NCBI GenBank assembly: GCA_035575035.1
Contig: DATLYH010000129.1
Location: 1 to 19,582, forward strand
Direction of reading: 5' to 3'
DNA: 19,582 nt
Source: DATLYH01 sp035575035
GTDB taxonomy: Bacteria; Planctomycetota; Planctomycetia; Gemmatales; Gemmataceae
The position numbers and the translations under genes were made by a program. Positions 1 to 5,850 of the stretch are shown here, piece by piece; positions within the stretch are counted from its first letter, which is position 1; each line of letters begins with the position of its first letter. The notes under the pieces are model-generated. The model did no database searches, was not told where the DNA came from, and worked only from the letters and a program-made list of their open reading frames with translations.

Positions 1-203
1 GGCCGATCCCGCCGCACTTCGATTATGCCGCCGTGCCGCAGCTGCGGGCCGAGGCGAAGGAGAAACTGTCGCGCATCCGTCCCGGCAGCATCGGTCAGGC
101 CAGCCGGATCAGCGGCATCAGCCCCGCCGACCTGGCCGTGCTTCTGTTTTATCTCGGCTCGCCGCCGGCCGAGGGCGCCGCCAGCGACAACGAGGTTGTT
201 TAA
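1..203 (+). CDS. mnmG: MnmG (GidA) C-terminal end, 5' cut by window
   Basis: This is the last 66 codons of an open frame that enters from the left edge (first full codon at position 3) and ends in TAA at 201-203. The translated tail has the signature end of MnmG: an IPPHFDY segment, then a helix rich in K, E and R, then GQASRISGISPADLAVLLFYL, which matches the family pattern 'GQASRIxGxxPAxxxxLxxYL'. MnmG is the FAD-dependent subunit that, with the GTPase MnmE, adds the aminomethyl-type group to U34 of certain tRNAs in the cytoplasm. The C-terminal helical domain seen here is the part that contacts MnmE and tRNA in known structures. An MnmE-like gene lies about 1.9 kb downstream. The rest of the enzyme, including the FAD site, is outside the window. 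Confidence 0.88.
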   Translation, partial: PIPPHFDYAAVPQLRAEAKEKLSRIRPGSIGQASRISGISPADLAVLLFYLGSPPAEGAASDNEVV

Positions 204-220
204 CCGACAATAAGCGTCGG
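204..220 (+). terminator. Weak stem-loop directly after mnmG
   Basis: A 5-bp perfect stem, CCGAC (204-208) with GTCGG (216-220), begins immediately after the mnmG stop codon. There is no T-run after it, so it is only a possible transcript end. The 135-base gap to obg may otherwise carry the obg promoter, but I see no convincing -35/-10 pair there. Confidence 0.2.
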
Positions 221-338
221 GCCCATCTGGTAAGATAAATGGAAGAGCCTCGTTGACCGGGCGGCCGGTGGCGGAACGGCGTTAGTGCCGCGGACGGTTT
301 CAATCCAAAGTATGCAGATTGGTGAATGAGCTTTTGCG

Positions 339-1361
339 ATGTTCGTTGATCGCGTCACCATCTACGTCAAGGGGGGCGACGGCGGCCCCGGCTGCGTCAG
401 TTTCCGCCGGGAGAAGTACGTGCCGCGCGGCGGACCGGACGGCGGTGACGGCGGCCACGGCGGTGACGTCATCGTCCGCGCTGTGGCCGGCGCCGACAAC
501 CTGGCCGAGATCGTCCATCGCAAGCACTGGCGCGCCCCCAAAGGCGGGGCCGGCCGCGGCGACAACCGTCATGGCCGCAATGGGCCCGACCTGATCATCC
601 CTGTGCCGCCCGGCACCCTGGTCATCGACCGCGACCGTGGCCACATCCTGCGCGACCTGACCGAGCCCGGCCAAGAAGTCGTCGTTGCTCGCGGCGGTCG
701 GGGCGGGCGCGGCAACAAGTTCTTTGCCTCTCCCACCAACCGGGCCCCGCGCCAGGCCGAGTCCGGCACGCCCGGCGAGGAGCGCTGGCTCATCCTGGAG
801 CTGAAGATCATCGCCGATGCCGGACTAATCGGCTTGCCCAACGCCGGCAAATCGACCTTGCTCAGCCGGTTGTCCCAGGCCCAGCCCGAGATCGCCGACT
901 ATCCCTTCACCACCAAGCACCCCAACCTCGGCGTGGTGACCGTCGGCGGCGAGCGCGTCTTCGTGCTCGCCGACCTGCCCGGGCTGATCGAGGGAGCGCA
1001 CGCGGGCATCGGTCTGGGCCATGAGTTTCTCCGCCACGTCGAACGGACGCGCGTCCTGGTCCATCTGGTCGAACCGTTCCCTCCCGACAGCAGCGATCCC
1101 CTGCACAATTATCAGGTCATCCGCCGTGAGCTGGAGCTGCACAGTCAGGAGCTGGCACGGAAGCCGGAGATCGTTGCCGTCAGCAAGGCAGAGTTGACCG
1201 GTGCCGCGGAGGTGCAGACCCGGCTGGAGCGCGAGCTGGGCCGCGAGGTACTGGCCGTCTCGGCGGTAACCGGCCAGGGGCTGTCGCACCTGGTCGGGGC
1301 CGTGGTCGAACAGTTGACGGCGGTGGCAGACGCCGCCAGCACCGGGGGCAGGCATGGTTGA
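339..1361 (+). CDS. obg: Obg/CgtA family ribosome-assembly GTPase
   Basis: A 340-residue Obg GTPase, which acts in the cytoplasm in maturation of the large ribosomal subunit and in growth control. The glycine-rich Obg fold fills residues 1-157 (KGGDGGPGCVSFRREK, then several GG repeats and GGRGGRGN). The G domain follows: G1 GLPNAGKST at 165-173, G2 TT at 191-192, G3 DLPG at 212-215, G5 SAVTGQG at 308-314. The G4 position, normally NKxD for guanine specificity, reads SKAE at 282-285. There is no C-terminal OCT or acidic tail, which is common among shorter Obg proteins. The ATG at 339 gives the typical MFVDRVxIxVKGGDGG start; the ribosome site upstream is weak. Its last 8 bases overlap the start of coaX, which suggests coupled translation. 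Confidence 0.96.
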   Translation: MFVDRVTIYVKGGDGGPGCVSFRREKYVPRGGPDGGDGGHGGDVIVRAVAGADNLAEIVHRKHWRAPKGGAGRGDNRHGRNGPDLIIPVPPGTLVIDRDRGHILRDLTEPGQEVVVARGGRGGRGNKFFASPTNRAPRQAESGTPGEERWLILELKIIADAGLIGLPNAGKSTLLSRLSQAQPEIADYPFTTKHPNLGVVTVGGERVFVLADLPGLIEGAHAGIGLGHEFLRHVERTRVLVHLVEPFPPDSSDPLHNYQVIRRELELHSQELARKPEIVAVSKAELTGAAEVQTRLERELGREVLAVSAVTGQGLSHLVGAVVEQLTAVADAASTGGRHG

Positions 1362-2124
1362 TATTGTCGTCGATATTGGCAACAGCCGGATCAAGTGGGG
1401 CCGCATTGCGGATCGAGCGGTCGCCGCGTCAGCTTCGTTGCCGCCCGATGCCCCCGCCGCCTGGGAAAAGCAGCTGGCCCAGTGGCGGCTGATCGGCCCG
1501 TTGCGCTGGGTGGTGGCCTGCGTCTGCCCGCCGTGTCTGGTCGGTTTCCTCGCCTGGCTCCGCGCCCGCGGCGACACGGTGCGCCTCATCGAGCACGCGG
1601 CCGAGCTGCCGCTTGTGGTCAAGGTGCCCGAGCCGGACAAGGTCGGCATCGACCGGCTGCTGGCCGCGGTGGGGGCTAACGCCCGCCGGGCAGCGGCGGC
1701 CTCTTGTCCCGACCAGGGCGCCATCGTGGTCGGGGTCGGTACTGCCATCACGGTGGACCTGCTCGACCCGGCCGGGGCCTTCCTCGGCGGCGCCATCCTG
1801 CCTGGACCGCGGCTGATGGCGCAGGCCCTGCATGACCATGCCGCCCTGCTCCCTCTGGTGGAAACGATCCCGTCCTGCCCGACCGCCCCGGCGACGGCGA
1901 CCCGGCCGGCGATCGAGCTTGGCATCCACTGGGCGATGGTCGGCGGCATCAACGGCTTGATCGCAGAGATGGGCCGGGGCGTGGCCCGCGAGCCGGGCGC
2001 TGTGGATGTCTTCGTGACCGGCGGCGGCGCCCCGCTGGTACTCGACCGACTCCTCGGCAAGACCCGCCATTGTCCGGAACTGATCCTGGAAGGTATCTGC
2101 CTGACCGCCGAGGCCCTGTCATGA
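1354..2124 (+). CDS. coaX: Type III pantothenate kinase
   Basis: A 256-residue CoaX, which phosphorylates pantothenate in the first step of coenzyme A synthesis. The fold is the acetate kinase/Hsp70-like one: phosphate 1 motif DIGNS at 7-11, GIDR at 98-101 with D100 as the expected catalytic base, GTAITVD at 129-135, GGAILPG at 145-151, and TGGGAP at 222-227. Most CoaX proteins have Asp two residues before the GTA motif (DxGTA); here that position is G127, so one conserved acidic residue appears to be missing. Length is normal for the family. The ATG at 1354 lies inside the end of obg, and the stop TGA overlaps the ATG of the next gene at 2121, so obg, coaX and the GTPase gene are probably one operon. 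Confidence 0.93.
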   Translation: MVDIVVDIGNSRIKWGRIADRAVAASASLPPDAPAAWEKQLAQWRLIGPLRWVVACVCPPCLVGFLAWLRARGDTVRLIEHAAELPLVVKVPEPDKVGIDRLLAAVGANARRAAAASCPDQGAIVVGVGTAITVDLLDPAGAFLGGAILPGPRLMAQALHDHAALLPLVETIPSCPTAPATATRPAIELGIHWAMVGGINGLIAEMGRGVAREPGAVDVFVTGGGAPLVLDRLLGKTRHCPELILEGICLTAEALS

Positions 2125-3305
2125 GCCGCCCCACGCCGGAATCCGTAACCTGGGTCGCCTGTCTGACGCCGCCCGGCTCGGCCGCCATCGCCACCCTGGC
2201 GCTGTTCGGCCCCGATGCCTGGAACGTGGCCCAGCAGCTATTCCGCCCCGCGTCCCGGTCGGGGGCCGGGCTTCCCGCCGAGCCCGAGGAGGGCCGATTC
2301 TGGTTCGGGCGTTTCGGCGAGGGGTTGGCCGACGAAGTGGTGCTGGCGGTCAAGCGCGGCGGGCCGGTGCCGTGGCTGGAGCTGCACTGTCATGGCGGCC
2401 GTGAGGTGCTGCGGCTGCTGGGGGACCTGCTGGCGGCGCGAGGGGTGCGGTCCTGTTCCTGGCAGGAGTTCGAGCGTCGGGCCACCGGCGATGCCCTGCG
2501 GGCGGCGGCGGCCGGCGCCCTGGCCGAAGCCCCGACCAGCCGAACTGCTGCCATCTTGCTGGATCAATATCAGGGGGCCTTCCATCGCGCCGTGACGGCC
2601 GTGCTCGCCGCCCTGGAGCGCGGCGACCTCGGCGAGGCGGACCGGCAACTGACCGCGCTGGCCCGGCATGCGGACCTCGGCCGGCACTTGACCGCCGGCT
2701 GGCGCGTGGTCGTGGCAGGGGCGGCCAACGTCGGCAAGAGCAGCCTGGTCAATGCCCTGGCCGGCTATCAGCGCAGCATCGTGTCAGCGACGCCCGGCAC
2801 CACACGCGATGTGGTCACCACGCGCATCGCTGTGGACGGCTGGCCGATCGAGCTGGCGGATACCGCCGGCCTGCGGGCAGAGGCGGCGGCGCTGGAGGGA
2901 CAAGGGATCGAGCGGGCCCGGGCGGCGGCGGCGGCGGCCGACCTGTGCCTGTGGGTGCTGGATGCGGCCGGCGTGCCGGTCTGGCCCGGCGCGGAAGCGG
3001 GGCCGGCTCCCGCCGGCAAGACGCGCCTCCTCATCAACAAGATCGACCTGCCGCCCGCGTGGGACCTGGATCAGGCGAAAGACGCCGTGCGCGTCTCGGC
3101 GCGCACGGGCGCGGGATTGGCGGAGCTCTGCGAGGCGCTGGCGCGCTGGCTGGTGCCCGACCCGCCACCACCCGGTGCCGCCGTACCGTTCACCACACGG
3201 CTCGCCACGCGGATCGAAGAAGCCCGCCGCCAGCTAGCCGCAGGCCGGGCCGAGGAAGCACGCCAAATCCTGAAGATGGTGGCCGAGGATGGACCGGCCC
3301 GTTAG
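2121..3305 (+). CDS. MnmE-like (TrmE-like) GTPase, C-terminally short
   Basis: A 394-residue protein with the MnmE layout. An N-terminal folate-binding-like part (about 5-115) keeps TPPG, LFGPDA and LELHCHGG. A helical part follows (about 115-190 and the C-terminus), and the inserted G domain has G1 GAANVGKSS at 200-208, TPGTTRD at 224-230, DTAG at 247-250, NKID at 306-309 and SARTGAG at 326-332. Canonical MnmE is about 450 residues and ends in a C-x-G-K motif whose Cys is needed for tRNA modification; this one ends in AEDGPAR, with no such motif here or in the other frames just after the stop. The ATG at 2121 overlaps the coaX stop (ATGA) and is preferred to an in-frame ATG at 2070. Either a divergent MnmE working with the nearby MnmG or a paralogue with a different job. 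Confidence 0.85.
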   Translation: MSRPTPESVTWVACLTPPGSAAIATLALFGPDAWNVAQQLFRPASRSGAGLPAEPEEGRFWFGRFGEGLADEVVLAVKRGGPVPWLELHCHGGREVLRLLGDLLAARGVRSCSWQEFERRATGDALRAAAAGALAEAPTSRTAAILLDQYQGAFHRAVTAVLAALERGDLGEADRQLTALARHADLGRHLTAGWRVVVAGAANVGKSSLVNALAGYQRSIVSATPGTTRDVVTTRIAVDGWPIELADTAGLRAEAAALEGQGIERARAAAAAADLCLWVLDAAGVPVWPGAEAGPAPAGKTRLLINKIDLPPAWDLDQAKDAVRVSARTGAGLAELCEALARWLVPDPPPPGAAVPFTTRLATRIEEARRQLAAGRAEEARQILKMVAEDGPAR

Positions 3306-3706
3306 TGCGCGTCGGTCGATTCCGCCGCCGCGGAAGGCTGCGAGCCGGCCTGAAGCAGCGCCTGGAGGTCCTCGTTGTCGATCCGACGGAGGAACTCACA
3401 GCCGATCAGCCAGGTAGCGTCTTCCTGCCGCACCACCCGGGCCACGCGGGCCAGCAAGATCCGCTCGCCACTGCCCTCCTCATTCGGCACCTGAACGTCA
3501 AGGATGGTGCCCGGCTCAAAACGGCGGCGGGTGATCAGGGCGAGGCCGCCAATGGACATGTCGCAGATCTCGGCCTGCCACCAGAGGTCGTCACCCGGCT
3601 GCGGGGCCGGTTGGAAGAAGGCGGGCTGGCTGCACGAGTGGCGCACGTGAGCGCGGCGCTCCCCCGGAGCACCTTGTTGCGGCGAGCGGTCGGCGGATGC
3701 AGGCAT
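3302..3706 (-). CDS. PilZ-domain protein
   Basis: A 134-residue single-domain PilZ protein, the family of cyclic-di-GMP receptors. The RxxxR half of the ligand signature is R18 and R22 (RAHVR), and the (D/N)xSxxG half is D49-x-S51-x-x-G54 in CDMSIGGLAL. A beta-barrel-like region follows, closing with the common IGCEF at 101-105. It could bind c-di-GMP and control an unknown partner, since no effector domain is attached. The start at 3706 is chosen because GAGG lies five bases before it; an in-frame ATG at 3772 would add 22 residues with no PilZ content. The gene is convergent with the MnmE-like gene, and the two stop codons overlap by 4 bases (3302-3305). Confidence 0.85.
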   Translation of the reverse strand: MPASADRSPQQGAPGERRAHVRHSCSQPAFFQPAPQPGDDLWWQAEICDMSIGGLALITRRRFEPGTILDVQVPNEEGSGERILLARVARVVRQEDATWLIGCEFLRRIDNEDLQALLQAGSQPSAAAESTDAH

Positions 3707-3829
3707 GATGACCTCAACGGGAAGACATTCGGACTTCCTTTCAAACGTAGATCGCGCCGCCGCCCGGGTCAAACGGGGCAGCCGGTCCTCCCGCCTTTGG
3801 CCGGGGCTGAAAACGCCCGCCGAACCTCG

Positions 3830-3882
3830 CCGCTTGCGGTTTCGTGCATTGCTCCCCGAAGAAGACGCTCCACCGCAAGCGG
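3830..3882. repeat. 11-bp perfect inverted repeat, possible terminator hairpin
   Basis: CCGCTTGCGGT at 3830-3840 is the exact reverse complement of ACCGCAAGCGG at 3872-3882, separated by 31 bases. It lies 29 bases past the stop of the Lys-rich gene on the minus strand and 124 bases before the start of the PilZ gene. It could end the first transcript or be part of the PilZ leader. No T-run follows on either strand. Confidence 0.4.
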
Positions 3883-3911
3883 TCCAGGGAGACTGTCCCA
3901 GTGGTCCGGGA

Positions 3912-4091
3912 TTACTTGCTCTTCTTCTTGCCGGTCTTCTTCTTCACTCCGGTCCCCTTGGCCTTCCCGGAGGCGTTGCTCTTGGCGCCGCTCTTTTTCT
4001 TGGGCGCGGCGGCCTTCTTCTTACCGAAGATGGCCTCCCACCCTTCGGCGAACTTCGCGGTCTCCGACAGCCCCACACGAACGATACTCAC
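3912..4091 (-). CDS. Small Lys-rich basic protein (GTG start)
   Basis: A 59-residue protein in two parts. Residues 1-23 form a mixed segment, SIVRVGLSETAKFAEGWEA followed by IFG. Residues 24-59 are very basic: 18 Lys with Ala, Gly and Ser, arranged as KKK clusters, like the tails of histone H1-type or other nucleic-acid-binding proteins. The frame starts with GTG, and a near-perfect ribosome site AAGGAGG lies 7 bases upstream; this is the strongest Shine-Dalgarno in the window and supports a real gene. From memory, short planctomycete proteins with a similar 'IVRVGLSETxKFAEG' head exist, without a known function. Nucleic-acid binding or nucleoid packing is an inference from charge only. Confidence 0.72.
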   Translation of the reverse strand: MSIVRVGLSETAKFAEGWEAIFGKKKAAAPKKKSGAKSNASGKAKGTGVKKKTGKKKSK

Positions 4092-4501
4092 GGAGATTCC
4101 TCCTTTTTCGTCTTACCCGCCGGTACCTGGTTGAGGAAAAGGCGCCGCGGACCGGGCGGCCGCCACCGGACGTGTTGATAGTGTATAGCGATGGCGGGGC
4201 GCTTGTCACGAGCCAAGGGGGTGGCCGGCAAAAAGTTCGCCCGGCAAGGGGGCGTGGCTTGGGCCCTTCGTCGGACGGGTTGGCATGATCCGCGAAGGAC
4301 CCCGAAGTGATTCCCCGCTTGCCGAGCGAAACGACGGGCAACGGCCCTCTGCAAGAGGGCTGGGGAGCACAGGGTGTGCATCCCTGGTTGACTCTACCCG
4401 ATGACAGTGGACTGTCAATCTGCGGGGCAGGAATGCGACCAGCGAATTTGCGAAATGGCTGCCGCCCGTAGGCATAAGAGGGAAGGAACCGAACGTAGGA
4501 G
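4092..4501. other. 410-base intergenic region with three small hairpins
   Basis: This gap separates the M20 peptidase stop from the Lys-rich gene start, both on the minus strand. It contains no reading frame that looks like a gene. Apart from the promoter candidate near 4182-4209, it holds three perfect stem-loops within 75 bases. The first is GCCCTCT/AGAGGGC at 4344-4360 with a 3-base loop. The second is CAGGG/CCCTG at 4370-4386 with a 7-base loop. The third is the dyad TGACAGT-GG-ACTGTCA at 4402-4417. They lie 85 to 160 bases past the M20 stop and may be its 3' untranslated region. Confidence 0.5.
4182..4209 (-). promoter_or_regulatory. Candidate sigma70-type promoter of the Lys-rich gene
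   Basis: On the minus strand, GTGACA (4209-4204, five of six bases of the -35 consensus) is 16 bases from TATACA (4187-4182, four of six). Transcription would begin near 4175 and leave a leader of about 80 bases before the GTG start at 4091. Confidence 0.35.
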
Positions 4502-5668
4502 TTATCCATACTGACAGGCCAGGCGGTAAAGGATCTCGCTGGCCTGTTCGACCTCGTCAAGCGGCACCCACTCGTCGCAGGTATGGGCGCGGGCAATATC
4601 GCCGGGGCCGAACACCACCGCCGGAATGCCCGCCTCGGCCAGGGTGGCAGCATCGGTCCCGTAGGGGACGGCGATGACGCGGTGCGTACCCTTGACCGAG
4701 TCAATGGCAGCGCCCAGCTGGGCCACCAGGTCTTCCGAACCTGCGGGGCTTAGCGCCCCCTTGGTCATCCACGGCTCCGCGCACTCGAAGGGGAAATCGA
4801 TGCCCGCCTCCTCTTTCAGAAACGCCGCCAGCTGGCCGGGGGCCGCGCTCGGGTCCTCTCCGGGAACGATGCGGCGGTCGATCTCGATACGGCAGAAATC
4901 GGGGACGGTGTTGACGCTGGTGCCCCCCTCGATCCGGCCGACACTCAGCGTGGGCGGCCCCAGGAGCGGGTCGGAGCGCGAGGCCCGCAGCCGCTCGGCG
5001 TACTGCTCAATGGCGGTCAGCACCCGCCCCATGCGGTAGATGGCATTGATCCCCTGCTCGGGGGCGGAGCTATGGCACGACCGGCCGCGCGTGTACAGAT
5101 GCCAGCGGGTGATTCCCTTGTGAGCATGGACAATGTCGAGCCGCGTCGGCTCGGCCACCACTGCCCCGTCAGCCTTCAGGCCGTCGCGGACCAACCGGCG
5201 GACGCCGAGCATGGTGTGTTCTTCGTCCACGGTGCAGGCCAGGATGACGTTGCAGCTGCGTGGCTTGTCGCGCACGAGCCGGGCAAACGCCGCCAGCATC
5301 GCCGCCAGGCCCCCCTTGATGTCGCAGGCACCGCGGCCGTAGAGCCGGCCATTCTCGATGCGGGCCGCGAACGGGTCGATGGTCATGTTATCGACGGGCA
5401 CGGTGTCCTGGTGGGCCTCCAGCACCAGGGTGCGGCGGGCGCCCGGCCGTTCGCAGCGGGCAAGGATGTTATCGCGCAGCGGGGCGACGCTCTGCCGCTC
5501 ATACGGCACACCGAGACCGCGGAAGAACTCCTCCAGGTAGGCGGTGACGCGGTGCTCGTAGACCTCCGGCCCTTGCAACGGCCGGCCCATCGGGTTGATG
5601 CTGGGAAGGGCGACCAGGTCCCGCAGCAGACGGGTGGTTTCGGTGTGCTCAACGCCTGACGACATCAT
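4502..5668 (-). CDS. M20 family metallopeptidase (ArgE/DapE/carboxypeptidase G2-like)
   Basis: A 388-residue cytoplasmic zinc hydrolase of the M20 family, which cleaves amide bonds of N-acyl amino acids or short peptides. Metal and catalytic residues are in place: H86 and D88 in EAHQDTVP, bridging D116 in GRGACDIKGG, general base E149 with E150 in TVDEEH, D/E ligand E173 in AEPT, and H362 in AHTCDEW. The small dimerisation domain lies at about 180-290 (HKGITRWHLYTRGRSCHSS). Length is normal. The start is the first of two adjacent ATG codons; GGGAG lies 9 bases before it. The substrate cannot be read from sequence; ArgE-like deacetylase, succinyl-desuccinylase and dipeptidase are all possible. 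The gene is divergent from the enolase-superfamily gene, which may be functionally linked. Confidence 0.9.
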   Translation of the reverse strand: MMSSGVEHTETTRLLRDLVALPSINPMGRPLQGPEVYEHRVTAYLEEFFRGLGVPYERQSVAPLRDNILARCERPGARRTLVLEAHQDTVPVDNMTIDPFAARIENGRLYGRGACDIKGGLAAMLAAFARLVRDKPRSCNVILACTVDEEHTMLGVRRLVRDGLKADGAVVAEPTRLDIVHAHKGITRWHLYTRGRSCHSSAPEQGINAIYRMGRVLTAIEQYAERLRASRSDPLLGPPTLSVGRIEGGTSVNTVPDFCRIEIDRRIVPGEDPSAAPGQLAAFLKEEAGIDFPFECAEPWMTKGALSPAGSEDLVAQLGAAIDSVKGTHRVIAVPYGTDAATLAEAGIPAVVFGPGDIARAHTCDEWVPLDEVEQASEILYRLACQYG

Positions 5669-5702
5669 GGCAGGAATCTCCCGATCAACTTCCCAGGGCC
5701 AG

Positions 5703-5733
5703 CCTCAGCGGTTGCCTAACCTAGCAGCTGAGG
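5703..5733 (-). promoter_or_regulatory. Bulged stem-loop in the M20 leader
   Basis: CCTCAGC (5703-5709) pairs exactly with GCTGAGG (5727-5733), and inside it GGTT (5710-5713) pairs with AACC (5718-5721) around a GCCT loop, leaving a one-sided 5-base bulge. It ends 35 bases before the M20 start codon, so it would fold in the 5' leader of that transcript and could control it. No known riboswitch is recognised. Confidence 0.3.
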
Positions 5734-5783
5734 GACCGTTCTGCAAAGGCAAAGCGGCTTGCTTTGTCCGCGAATCAGTGGAA

Positions 5784-5800
5784 CGAGCCGGCACGGCTCG
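5784..5800. repeat. Perfect 7-bp palindrome with 3-base loop
   Basis: CGAGCCG-GCA-CGGCTCG forms a perfect hairpin in the divergent M20/enolase-type intergenic region, followed by CTACAG. The wording resembles a short palindrome that I recall from other planctomycete intergenic regions, so it may be a dispersed repeat; it could also be an operator between the two divergent genes. Confidence 0.4.
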
Positions 5801-5850
5801 CTACAGTACAGGCTAGCCACCATCCGGCCCCTGAGCGACAGGAACGCGCC

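Noticed and set aside
204..338. tRNA or small RNA gene between mnmG and obg
   Set aside because: I could not build a cloverleaf or find the conserved T-loop sequence; only a 5-bp hairpin is visible.
825..2060. 411-codon open frame on the minus strand across obg and coaX
   Set aside because: It is antisense to two genes with clear motifs; its translation is low-complexity Ala/Pro/Arg/Ser-rich text, as expected from GC-rich shadows.
3200..3400. Frameshift hiding the missing C-x-G-K end of the MnmE-like protein
   Set aside because: I read the frames after the last helical segment and found no Cys-x-Gly-Lys ending; the DNA there also encodes the C-terminus of PilZ on the other strand.
2945..4288. 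447-codon plus-strand open frame from the MnmE-like gene across PilZ and the Lys-rich gene
   Set aside because: It is out of frame with the GTPase, antisense to PilZ and to the Lys-rich gene, and its translation shows no domain.
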